Assembly (NCBI GenBank): GCA_030522415.1
Contig: CM060118.1
Coordinates: 27,367,151-27,431,150 of the forward strand
Direction of reading: 5' to 3'
Source: Channallabes apus
Lineage: Eukaryota > Chordata > Actinopteri > Siluriformes > Clariidae
DNA: 64,000 nucleotides
Shown here: in pieces, positions 1 to 10,639 of the stretch
Layout: each line of letters begins with the position of its first letter
Numbering within the stretch: the stretch's first letter is position 1
The notes under the pieces: model-generated
Database searches by the model: none
The model's input: the letters and a program-made list of their open reading frames with translations, nothing else
What the model was told of the DNA's origin: nothing
Program-made: the position numbers and the translations under genes

Positions 1-241
1 GCAAATAGTGGTTTATGTATATTTAGAAAATTCTGAAGTAAGTACATCAGTTCATGTTTGCAGTGCAAATAAATCTGACTCAAGGTAACTATTTTGATTT
101 AAAAAAAAAATTACTGATTATTTTAGTATGAAAATACCATACACGTAACAGTTTTTCTTTTTTAGTGTCACATTTAATACTTATCTTTTTGTTTTCATGT
201 ACACTAATGTTAACATGTATTTTACCTACTATTGTCTACAG

Positions 242-3200
242 GATATGGGATACAGTAGAGAGCAAAGTTCAAATGCCCTGATCATACATGGAACAATAGA
301 AAAAGCTTTAGAAACTCTCTCTGGTTTACATGGTAATACCATATCTGTTTACACTTAATTGTTCTTTAAAAAAAAAAAATAAATAAACGTTTTACAACAA
401 TCTTTTTTTTTTTTTTTTTTCCTTCTTCTTTGAACTATGAAATGTGGTTCTTTTTCTGTCTGATTTTCTTCAACTAAAGGTAATATGGCAGCTGCACAAG
501 TGTATGGAGTAAGAGTTTGTTCAGAGAGAAATCCTCAACCTGCAAAAGTTCCACTCCGACCAGTTCCCCCGAACCCACCGAAAGTCACCACAGCTGTACC
601 AGCGACCCCGTAAGTGTTTTAGATTCATGTTTGTCAGTGATTTTATTTTGGCCTTATTATTTATAAAGGTGCTGAGATTTGTCTGTATGGGTTTTGACTA
701 GCAGAGAGCTGTTTCCAGTCTGGGTAGGGGACCTAGTGCCTGCTATATCAGAATTAAAAATCCATGATCTCTTCAGCAAGTAAGTTATGCCATCTCGTAC
801 AACCAGCTTTCTTTTTGTTGTGCAAACTGCAGTGGTACCTCGGCATATACATTTATGTGAAATGCATTTTCCAATAGGAAGTGATGTAAATCCAAAGATT
901 TCGTTCCAGCCACCCAAAAATATCAACAGTATTAACAATTTCCAACTTATAAAACCAATAAAAACAAAACATTTCGAAAAGACGTGTAAATTAAGTAAAA
1001 TATGAATTAAGTAGACATCAAAACTCGCTTAACCTTTGATTCCCCCTGGAATCGGCTGCTTTAAAAAAAACTAATCTGAAAGAGTCTGTTTTCTTCTTGA
1101 TACCGTCCTTGATAACGTGCAGCCGCATAATAGGTTTTTATAAAGCTTCTGATTATTTTTTTTTACATGCCGTTGTCTATTTTATAATCTGTTCCCCTAT
1201 GATGGATTGCCCCATCAGTTGTGTTTTGGTTCCACTTTTATACTCTTGCGAGACTTTCTCTCCAAATCATGTGGATCTGCATGGCGAAGAATTTTGGTCC
1301 ATAGGTTGAAAATTTGCAAGCCGAGCCGTTTGCATGCGGTGTGTCCACTGTAGAGGTTTATGCTCATCAGAAATCTGCATTTATAGAGTTATTCTTAATT
1401 CAAGTGTAGCTGTTTTTAAGGGAACTATTTAAATAAAAGATTAATGAAATAGTTTTGCTGAATTCAATGTCTGCAAGTTGAAAACATTTATTTAATGTTT
1501 AACCACTTTTTTTGTGTAGATTTGGGGAAGTCTATAGTGTAAGATTATTGTCAGCCAAACGGTGTGCTTTTGTCAACTACACCAGGAAAGAGGACTGTGA
1601 GACTGCCATTCAAGTATTGAATGTAAGTGTATGAGCGTTTTTGGATCAATATTTATTTCTACCTGTGAAAAGAATATCATTATTCCCTAATGGAATACAA
1701 AACTGTAATATAGTGGAAGCCTGGATTACGAGCATAATTCGTTCCGGAAGTGGGCTCGTATTTCAAAACACTCATTTTCCCATAAGATATAATGGAAACT
1801 CAAATTATTTGTTCCACAGCCCCACGAAAAATAAATACAAAAAATTTTTACACAAAATATAAAATAAAAATTAATCTGCACTTTACCTTTGAAAAGAATC
1901 GCAACAGAGCAGTCTTTCTGTGTAGCGCAAAGAGAGAGACTGTGTGTGTCTGAAGGCAAAAGTCCAATGACGCACGCACGCACACAGACACAAAGAGGAG
2001 GCTGATGCAGAGAGAGAAAATGGATCTTTTAACCTCTCTAATGAGACTTGCTTGTGCTTTACACACACGCATACACTCAATTTGTTTTACTCACAAATGT
2101 GGTCACAGTGTTATAGTAAACAGTACACGTGTGGATGGATGTTGATTATATACCAGTAAGAGAGGTGCACTAAGACACAGCAGGGGAGATGATTACCCAC
2201 AGTTCCGCAGCGCAAGAGAGAGAGAGAACGTTGGCTCAGTTGTGATCACGTGACACTAGGCATCAAAACAAGAAGCATATGCATGATACATGATATTCGG
2301 GACTTGTAAACCAAGACTTGTTCGTTTTCCAAGTCAAAAAATTTATTTAAAATCTTTGCTCGTCTTGCGGAACACTCGCAATCCGAGGTTTCACATACTG
2401 CTTAATAAATCCCTGACCAATTTTCACACTGTGGTCATTGTGGACAGCTAGTACCCTTCTCCAAGATGTCAGTGTGAGTGGAGTTCTGATGGGCAAGAAA
2501 GCATGAATTTTGCTCTGAAGAACACAGCCACTTGTACGTTCCCAGATTCCTGGTTGTGGAATAAACAGCTATTAATGAACAACTGACAATAGGCCAAAAA
2601 CTAGATTTATAAGTGCAGCAAAAGAGTGTTCAGATGATTAAAGCTACCAGAAAGATATCCTCAAAGTATGCTACTGCAGATCATGGCTGGTGAAGATTTG
2701 TGTCTCATATGTGTGTTTGTATGTATATTTGTATTTTAGGGCTTTCGTGTAGCTGGGACTTGTCTTGTAGTTCGTTACCCTGACAGAATCCACACACATC
2801 TTGGTGTATCTAAAGCTGCAACAACAGATACAGGAAAAGTAAAGTAAGTAGCACAAATTTTTCCATTTCTTTATTATTCTTAATCATTCATCATGTTCAA
2901 GTAATCATTCTGTTGTCTTTCTCAAGTTTTGTTTTCATTTTAATTAATTATGAGATTTAATCAATCTTTTGTCGATTAGCTAATTGAATTGCCTGGGTAT
3001 TTTTCAATTCTGATTGAATTCAATATTTGGACAATAATTTTAATGGTAAATACCAAAACTTTGCATATTCTGCAAATAGAAGACTACTGTATAGAGCCGG
3101 GGTACTCAATAGGCAGATTCCGGTCCGCATCCGGACCCAAATATGGTTAGATCTGGACCGACACTAAAACAAACATGCTAATTTAATCATAATCCAAATG

Positions 3201-4657
3201 AGTTCTCAATGAAGTGCGCAACTGTGTTTCCGCGCGATATATCTTTGAGTCTTCTAGTGATGGGTCGTTCATGAACGATTCGTTCTTTTTGAGCGAATCT
3301 TTAACGTGAGTCAGAAGAACGAGTCGTCTCCGAGAGTGATTCGTTCATTTTCTACTGGGCGCGCATGCACAAACCATCGCTAAAACCTCCATAGGCTATG
3401 TATTGTACCGAGTTGTTCGGTCTTTTGACACGTGACTCCGATAGACGCTATGCGGCGCAGTAGATTCAAAAGAACGAACGACTCGTGGAAGATATAAGAG
3501 CTACTCATTGTTTATTATAATATGTCCTTAATATCCTAATGGTGTGCTCAAAGCTGGCCATTGATACAAGTTGATTTTGGAAACAGCGAATTTAAGAGTG
3601 AGTGGACCCAAAACAACAACTTCCCCGTGGGAAGCAGAAAACCAATGTGCTTAATCTCGCAATCAAAAGTGGTCACCTTCTAGACAAAGATGGTTACTGC
3701 AGCAGGTGTTCCTGTCCTGCAGAAAATGGCCCTTCAAATTCTCACAATGTTTTCCTCAACGTACTGTTGTGAATCTGCCGTTTCAGCTATGAGCACGGTG
3801 AAAAACACATATCGCAGCACCCTCACCAATGAACATTTACATCAGTGCCTCCACCTGGTCCTCACACCTTTTATGCCCAAGTTCGAACAACTGGTGGCAC
3901 AAAGATGATGTCACCTTTCACACTAAAAGGACTACCATGTCATTTTTGGGTACTGTTCGAAAATTTTGGGTTTGACTTTTTTTGTAGTTCTCTATTTGAA
4001 ATTAGACAAATTTTTCCGGACCTCAGACTGAATAGAAATTTGGTAAGTGGACCATTCAAATTTATATTTGAGTACCCCTGGTATAGAGCTTCTTCTACTT
4101 TTGAGTTTATGGTCAGTTCGTGCAATACCTCCACCTACTGGACTTCAGTGTAGTGCAGAAAAAGAGCAAGATCAGTTGGTATTTAACATGGCATTGAAAA
4201 TGTTCAAGTCCTGTGCAATGGTGGTGTAAATACAGTTGCAATTCCCTCTCGCTCCTTTATCATTTTTCATCACATTTATCATGATTGGTCAAACATTCAC
4301 CAGTTGTGACATTACGCGATCTGCCAGGTGTATAGCTTCCTCTGCTCCTTTTGAGCAAGAACTCTTGCAGAAATGCATTTATAATGTCTGGGCCTGTTTG
4401 GAATTGAGGCCTATGCTAAATGTATTCCTTAGTGATATGTGCTATACATAATTTTAGTTCACTTTCTTCCAATGTCTTTGCAAGTTTTTCATGTTTGTGC
4501 AAAATATTTTGGTTGCTAACAATTTCTTTCTTACTTTTCCAGTAAGTTTCCTGATGAGTGTTGTTTCTGGAGGTCAACAGGCTGTATCAAGAGTAATCGA
4601 TGCCCCTATAGACATGTGCCAGAACACAAGGGCATTGATCAACCAAATTTTAAATGA
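242..4657 (+). CDS. RRM and CCCH zinc-finger protein, 3' part (5' end outside window)
   Basis: Five exons join in phase: 242-332, 480-609, 1520-1622, 2740-2843 and 4543-4657 (stop TGA 4655-4657). All introns are GT-AG. Exon 1 encodes a UBA-like stretch (MGYSREQSSNALIIHGTIEKAL). Exon 2 is proline-rich. Exons 3-4 encode an RRM-like fold with an RNP1-type strand (KRCAFVNYT) and a second strand CLVVRYPDR. Exon 5 has a CCCH finger: Cys-Cys-x6-Cys-x5-Cys-x3-His. The combination suggests an RNA-binding protein. I do not recognise the gene. TTC31 lies near HTRA2 and LOXL3 in human and is a synteny-based possibility only. The N-terminal part lies left of the window. Introns 2, 3 and 4 carry transposon relics. 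Confidence 0.8.
830..1350. repeat. MITE-like repeat with degenerate inverted ends
   Basis: The left end reads cagtggtacctcggcatata. The right end (1330-1350), reverse-complemented, starts cagtggacacaccgcatgca, so both ends share cagtgg plus a partly matching inner stretch. It lies in intron 2 of the RRM/CCCH gene and has no coding capacity. The ends resemble the family at 1712 and 7300. Boundaries are approximate. Confidence 0.45.
1712..2392. repeat. MITE with inverted ends (family A, copy 1)
   Basis: The left end agtggaagcctggattacga matches the reverse complement of the right end (2372-2392, ...cgcaatccgaggtttcac). The element lies in intron 3 of the RRM/CCCH gene. The same interior occurs again at 6618-7300: a right arm reading tttgctcgtcttgcg, and a stretch ending gatcacgtgac plus a short gap and then gcatcaaaaca. 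It is non-coding; small open frames across it are chance. Confidence 0.65.
3097..4080. mobile_element. hAT transposon relic with 8-bp target duplication
   Basis: The ends are inverted: ccggggtactcaatagg at the left, and the right end tatttgagtacccctg (reverse complement caggggtactcaaata). The element is flanked by a perfect 8-bp duplication GTATAGAG (3089-3096 and 4081-4088), the hallmark of hAT insertion. It lies in intron 4 of the RRM/CCCH gene. It contains a fragment of the hAT C-terminal dimerisation region (3690-3908) and, at about 3255-3480, a nested repeat-like stretch around gggtcgttcatgaacgattc. Confidence 0.85.
3690..3908 (+). pseudogene. hAT transposase C-terminal (dimerisation) fragment
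   Basis: A 72-codon open stretch contains the hAT C-terminal signature: MALQILTMFSSTYCCESAVS, then a Met-x5-Lys-Asn-x2-Arg-Ser-x-Leu-Thr-x-Glu-His-Leu pattern. The catalytic domain and BED finger are absent. It is a relic inside the element 3097-4080 and not a host gene. Confidence 0.75.
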
Positions 4658-5105
4658 TATATGAGTATATACAATTTCTTGCAGGGAAACTGACATTAAT
4701 ACAAATGTTTCTTATAACTTGTTTATTAATGACAATTGTCAAATACACACATAACCAAATAAGAGGCAGTATATACAAAATTATAATTACTAAGAGATGA
4801 TTAACTGGCTAAAATCAAGTTATGTTCTATCTAGTTGAGATTTAGCTTCACTAGGAATATTATTTTAGTTTTTTGCTGTTTAAATAATGGTTTACTACAA
4901 CCATTATTTATGGTAAAGTTTACACTTTGTCTTAAACCAGAACGTATTTGGACTTGGTAGAATGTTTTACCTGTTATTCCCTGCACATTTAAAAGTATTT
5001 CCATTACTTAATTACTGGAACTTGCAGGAGGTTTATTAATACCCTTATACAGTGTAGGTTTTTTTTTTTTTCTATAAAATGTAATAAAATTAACTAAACG
5101 TTTTG
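4658..5105 (+). other. Putative 3' UTR of the RRM/CCCH gene
   Basis: AT-rich non-coding sequence follows the stop codon. A canonical AATAAA lies at 5083-5088 and is followed by a T/GT-rich stretch, a plausible end of the transcript. No other gene is seen here. Confidence 0.5.
5083..5088 (+). terminator. Candidate polyadenylation signal AATAAA
   Basis: AATAAA about 425 bases after the stop codon of the RRM/CCCH gene, followed by T-rich sequence (gttttgttgtcctctc). It is assigned by position only. Confidence 0.45.
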
Positions 5106-5312
5106 TTGTCCTCTCTTACACTGTCTTTATGGTTGCAAGGATTGCATTCTGTCCAGTTATAATTATTTTTTTTTTACCCAGTAACTGCATAGTCTTTTTC
5201 TTCAGTTTTATCCACCATTGACCTTAATAAGATTTGATATCAGTTTTTGTTTTCGGTGATAAAACCTGGATAAACTTCTCTGCTGTTCTACATGTCTGTT
5301 TATACATGTATA

Positions 5313-6617
5313 CAGTGGTGTAAAAAATTATTTGCCCCCCTCCTGATTTCTTATTCTTTTGCATGTTTGTCACACAATGTTTCTGATCATCAAACACATT
5401 TAACTATTAGTCAAAGATAACACAAGTAAACACAAAATGCAGTTTTTAAATGAGGGGTTTTATTATTTAGGGAAAAAAGAAATCCAAACCTACATCCCCC
5501 TGTGTGAAAAAGTAATTGCCCCCTGAACCTAATAACTGGTTGGGCCTCCCTTAGCAGCAATAACTGCAATCAAGCGTTTGCGATAACTTGCAACGAGTCT
5601 TGATCAGCGCTCTGGAGGAATTTTGGCCCACTCATCTTTGCAGAATTGTTGTAATTCAGCTTTATTTGAAAGCATATTTCTAGCATGAACCGCCTTTTTA
5701 AGGTCATGCCACAACATCTCAATGGGATTCAGGTCAGGACTTTGACTAGGCCACTCCAAAGTCTTCATTTTGTTTTTCTTCAGCCATTCAGAGGTGGATT
5801 TGCTGGTGTGTTTTGGGTCATTGTCCTGCTGCAGCACCCAAGATCGCTTCAGCTTGAGTTGACATTCTCCTTCAGGATTTTTTGGTAGACAGTAGAATTC
5901 ATGGTTCCATCGATCACAGCAAGTCTTCCAGGTCCTGAAGCAGCAAAACAACCCCAGACCATCACACTACCACCACCATATTTTACTGTTGGTCTGATGT
6001 TCTTTTTCTGAAATGCTGTTACTTTTACGCCAGATGTAGCGGGACACGCACCTTCCAAAAAGTTAAACTTTTGTCTCGTCGGTCCACAAGGTATTTTCCC
6101 AAAAGTCTTGGCAATCATTGAGATGTTTTTTTAGCAAAATTGAGACGAGCCTTAATGTTCTTTTTGCTTAAAAGTGATTTGTGCCTTGGAAATCTGCCAT
6201 GCAGGCCGTTTTTGCCCAGTCTCTTTCTTATGGTGGAGTCGTGAACACTGACCTTAATTGAGGCAAGTGAGGCCTGCAGTTCTTTAGATGTTGTCCTGGG
6301 GTCTTTTGTGGCATCTCGGATGAGTTGTCTCTGCGCTCTTGGGGTAATTTTGGTCGGCCGGCCACTCCTGGGAAGGTTCACCACTGTTCCATGTTTTTGC
6401 CATTTGTGGATAATGGCTCTCACTGTGGTTCGCTGGAGTCCCAAAGCTTTAGAAATGGCTTTATAACCTTTACCAGACTGATGGATCTCAATTACTTTTG
6501 TTCTCATTTGTTCCTGAATTTCTTTGGATCTTGGCATGATGTCTAGCTTTTGAGGTGCTTTTGGTCTACTTCTCTGTGTCAGGTAGCTCCTATTTAAGTG
6601 ATTTCTTGATTGAAACA
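5313..6617 (-). mobile_element. Tc1-like transposon, 3' part, truncated
   Basis: The left terminus starts after a TA with cagtggtgtaaaaaattatt. The right inverted end is missing: Tc1-type sequence stops near 6617 and family A MITE sequence, itself missing its first bases, begins. A decayed transposase is encoded on the minus strand (start ATG 6537). Confidence 0.8.
5604..6537 (-). pseudogene. Tc1-like transposase pseudogene
   Basis: The reading frame starts at the ATG at 6537 (MPRSKEIQEQMRTKVIEIHQ) with the paired helix-turn-helix DNA-binding domain and a GRP-type hook (SGRPTKITP). Around 6118 the frame breaks, and the segment that should carry the first catalytic Asp is scrambled. A second frame gives [20 protein letters not shown] third gives [20 protein letters not shown] (second Asp) and [14 protein letters not shown] (third acidic residue). 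At least two frameshifts make it non-functional. Confidence 0.85.
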
Positions 6618-7300
6618 ATCCCAGAAGTGGGCTCTCATTCCAAAACACTCGTAAACCAAATTTAATTTTCCCGTAAGAAATAATGGAAATTCAAATAATT
6701 TGTTCTACAGCCCAAAAAAATTAATACATAAAAATAATTGATACAAAATATAAATTAAAAATAAAACAAATTAACCTGCACTTTACCTTTAAAAAAAAGT
6801 AAATCCCAACATAAGTGTTTCCGTTTGTGCACGCAGGCACTGTGTGTGCGTGTAATGTGCATGCACACATACACACCCATTAACGGAGAGACTTTTTATC
6901 GGAACAATTAGCAAGGAACATCGCTAATTACAATCGCGTGGACGCATACTAACATATCACTGCTGTAAAGTAAAAAAAACAAATGAACCGGCACTTTACC
7001 GTTGAAAAGAATCACGACAGAGCAGAGTTTCTGTGTAGGGCAGAGTGTATGTGTGTGGGAAGCCAAGAGAAGGAGCGGGTGGAAGTGGGGCTGTAAAGGT
7101 GAGAGAGTGTTTACAGGCGTTGGCTCTGTTTTGATCACGTGACGCTCGGCTTCAAAACAAGAAGCGCATGTGTGATGCATGATACTCGGTGCTTGTAAAC
7201 CAAGACAATGCTCGTTTTTCAAGCCAAAATGTATTAAAAATCTTTGCTCGTCTTGCGCAACACTCGTAAACCGCGTTACTCGTAATCTGAGGTTCCACTG
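6618..7300. repeat. MITE family A, copy 2 (left end lost)
   Basis: It shares its interior and right end with the copy at 1712-2392: 'agtgggctc', the cacgtgac plus gcttcaaaacaagaagc segment, and 'ttgctcgtcttgcg'. The right terminus reads cgtaatctgaggttccactg. The first roughly 30 bases are missing where it abuts the truncated Tc1 element. Confidence 0.65.
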
Positions 7301-7330
7301 TGTACAGTATACTGTATATACATATAAACA

Positions 7331-7357
7331 TTATATATATATATATATATATATATA
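7331..7357. repeat. (TA)n microsatellite
   Basis: An uninterrupted TA dinucleotide run of about 27 bases lies between MITE family A copy 2 and the truncated LINE. Confidence 0.9.
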
Positions 7358-7461
7358 GCAATCCATACTATATTTTTAAACTTATAAAGTACCTCATTAT
7401 GGGGGCACGTTGTTATCAAATGACCAATGTAGCACATGTATTGAGATGTAATTACATGTAT

Positions 7462-8358
7462 TACATGCTTCCCTTGGGTAACATCATTAGAAGACATGGG
7501 ATTAGTTTCCATTGTTATGCTGATGATACCCAATTATATATCTCAACTAAACCAGACGAAATACCTAAATTGTCTAGATTAACTGAGTGCGTCCAGGACA
7601 TAAAAGATTGGATGACCAATAACTTTCTTTTATTAAATTCAGATAAGACAGAGATATTACTTATTGGCCCAAAAACCAGCACACAACAGCTTTCACAATT
7701 CAGCTTGCGCTTAGAAGGATGTACTGTTATTACCAGCTCAGCAGTAAAAGATCTGGGAGTAATATTAGACAGTAACTTGTCTTTTGAAAATCACATTTCA
7801 AATATCACAAAAACAGCCCTTTTCCATCTTCGAAATATTGCTAAACTTAGGAACATCTTATCCGTATCTGATGCAGAAAAACTAGTTCATGCATTCATGA
7901 CCTCCAGACTGGACTATTGTAATGCATTACTAGGTGGTTGTCCTGCATCCTCAATAAACAAGCTTCAGTTAATCCAAAATGCAGCTGCCAGGGTTCTCAC
8001 TAGATCCAGAAAATATGATCATATAACCCCAATATTATCATCCCTGCACTGGCTACCTGTTCAGTTTAGAATAAATTACAAAATAGTATTACTTACATAC
8101 AAGGCCTTAAATGGTTTAGCTCCCACATACCTAACCAGTCTTCTGATACGCTACAATCCACCACGCGCCTTAAGATCACAAAACTCCGGACTTCTGGTAG
8201 TTCCCAGAATTTCAAAATCTACAAAAGGGGGTAGGGCTTTTTCATATTTAGCTCCAAAGCTTTGGAATAGCCTTCCAGACAGTGTTCGGGGAGCAGACAC
8301 GGTTTCTCAGTTCAAAAGTAGACTCAAGACGCATCTTTTTAATCTGGCATACACATAA
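7462..8358 (+). pseudogene. LINE reverse transcriptase C-terminal fragment
   Basis: The open frame includes the reverse transcriptase catalytic box ([13 protein letters not shown]), then the thumb region with [58 protein letters not shown] and [11 protein letters not shown], all typical of CR1/L2/Rex1-clade elements. The endonuclease domain and the first part of the reverse transcriptase are missing. It is open to the natural stop, so this copy may be fairly young. The open frame continues leftwards into unrelated AT-rich sequence. Confidence 0.85.
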
Positions 8359-8929
8359 CTCATCCCAGTACTCATACTCCAGTACACCTATACCGAATGG
8401 CAACTACGCTAATTCTCCCCATCTGTTCTGTATTTCTCTACCCATCCCGAGGCATCGGGAGATTTTGCCAGCTTCAGTAGACAAAGGCCGACCCTGCGAG
8501 GTTCCTGAGGCATCCAGAGAAGGACCAGCTCCAACTGGATTCAGCTTTATGATGGTTGGAGCTACACATGCTGCTCCTGTGCTTCCAGTGATCCAGACCT
8601 CATCTGCCCTCTGCACCTACTGACTCGTCCCTATGCTGAACTGGTCTTCATGACAATTTAAATAATTTCTGTCATATTGAATTTTCACCTGCACAACACA
8701 CAAGATGTTATATCATTTCTATCTGTTATCGCCCAAATGAGGATGGGTTCCCTGTTGAGTCTGGTTCCTCTCAAGGTTTCTTCCTAATGCCATCTCAGGG
8801 AGTTTTTCCTTGCCACCGTCGCCGTCACCCTTGGCTTGCTCATCAGAGAAATTTCATTCATTCGTCTCATTATTATCTGCACATTTTTCTCACACATCCA
8901 CACTTCCAATTATTTTCTTTTCTATAATT

Positions 8930-9060
8930 ATTATTATTTGTTTTTATTTATTTATTTTCTATTATAATTTTATTTATTTATTTATTATTTTATATATAAT
9001 TATTCTATATATATAATTTTTATTTATTTATTTATTTTTATTTTTTTTTGTTAAATTTCT
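8930..9060. repeat. AT-rich (TTTA)n-like low-complexity tract
   Basis: A run of TTTAT/TTTA units inside the LINE 3' UTR, probably grown by replication slippage. Confidence 0.7.
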
Positions 9061-9137
9061 TTAATTTTTGTGAAGCTGCTTTGAGACAATGACCATTGTT
9101 AAAAGCCCTATATAAATAAAATTGAATTGAATTGAAT

Positions 9138-10470
9138 GTAACATCAGTGAGAAGGGACCAACATAGAGCTTTTTGCTAGCCAATTATTTGGGTTAACCTA
9201 GCATAACCGAGCAATGAAATGGTAGGGAGATTCTAGACCTGCTATCGTTGTATCATCCGAGTATGCAGTTTGTTATAGCATGTTATGCAAAAAGAGGCAT
9301 TATTTTTCCCAGTAACAGCAGCAGATGTGCAAGCTGATATGTCGACCTGAATTAAGTGACAGTGCAAATGTTTTTAACTTTCTGATATTGACCAACAGCC
9401 TGGCAGCCTTCCCTCTGTGCCCTAGATTTCTGTCAAGGTAAGTGGCAAATGCTTTGATTTTAATAATTATAAAATCTATCTTGACTTAAAGCAAGCATTA
9501 AGACAATATTATACTTGATATTAATTAAATATATTGAAAATTGGAAAAAGAATGGCTGAGGATAGTCAAAAACTTACCAAAAGATGTTGACCAAATCAAA
9601 AGTAGGCAAGAAAAACCTCTCAGGCAAGTTAGTAAAACTTGCCCAAAACCCATATGAATTAATGAAGTAATACACTGCACATATAGACACTTGTAACTTG
9701 TGCAAGAAACAAAGCTCTGGTTAAGGGAAAGAGTATGATTCAAATAGAAAAACTGAAGTACAGTCTCTTTGTCTAAGTTTGGAATATTTTTAATAAATGT
9801 TTAAATAATTTTTTATTTAAAATATAATTAAGTGTACACAGGGTGTGCCTGAGATAGACCCGTGGCAGTAACACCCAATACCATGTCTTCATCCACATCC
9901 AATATCTGAATAAATAAATAACCCAAGGTGATCGCTGTTCCTCTGAGGGACACAGATACAGACTTGGGTGTGCTGAATATGGATACGGACACGGTATTGA
10001 TCTGTAGCCTATCCTGGCAGACTTCGGGCAAGAAGCGGACACCCTGAAAATTGGGGCCAACCCATCACAGGACATGTGCGCATGTACACACACTCACTAC
10101 TCTGCATGTTGTTGGACTGTGGGAGAAAACTGGAGTACAAGGAGAAAACCCTCCAATGAGAATATGAGATACTGTAATTAATTTGTACATCAAAGAGCAC
10201 CACATCAAAAGGCTCTCACTTTTATGACTTATGTTATGCTTGTTCAGAGGTTCATGTTAAAATTGTTAAATTAAAATATATATGTATAACTAAATGCATT
10301 AAAGTAGTAGATGAATTTATATCCTCTACTTTGTTGTGAGAGATGATAAAACTCTGCCCTCTCTCCTCTCCTGTCTGAGTGAAACATAAGACCAACCTCC
10401 ACCACTGCTGAGCACCTTATTGGCTGAGGCTGAAAAGATGCTGTGTGTGTGGGTTAGTGTGTGCTTGTGT
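9138..10470. other. Intergenic, with a copy of the dispersed repeat family
   Basis: No gene is visible. At about 10005-10150 there is a fragment of the dispersed family seen also at 14060 and 14450 (cctggcagacttcgg..., ccatcacaggacatg, ttggactgtgggagaaaac). The rest is unremarkable AT-rich DNA. Confidence 0.5.
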
Positions 10471-10476
10471 GTCCCT

Positions 10477-10482
10477 TATAAA
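10477..10482 (+). promoter_or_regulatory. TATA box of the intermediate filament gene
   Basis: TATAAA in the context cccttataaagcctgctg, 163 bases before the start codon. A start of transcription about 25-30 bases downstream would give a 5' UTR of roughly 130 bases. No other TATA-like site sits better. Confidence 0.6.
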
Positions 10483-10639
10483 GCCTGCTGCACAGCAGTA
10501 TTTCTGAACTGGTGCAGTGCTGGTTCATCTCCACTGATGGTGTGCAGAACAAGGGGGACCTAGAAGACATACTTCTTCAAAACAAAATCTCCACGTTAAT
10601 ATATATATTTATAAAAAAGAAACTTAAAAATTCATCATC

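Larger units (their letters stand above)
7460..9137 (+). mobile_element. 5'-truncated L2/Rex1-like non-LTR retrotransposon
   Basis: The 3' part of a LINE: the end of the reverse transcriptase frame to a stop at 8356-8358, a 3' UTR, then a tail of ATTGAATTGA units (9119-9137). It begins within the reverse transcriptase domain, so it is 5'-truncated, as is usual for target-primed insertion. The 3' UTR includes gggttccctgttgagtctgg and agctgctttgagacaatg, which recur at 29390-29640. Confidence 0.85.
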
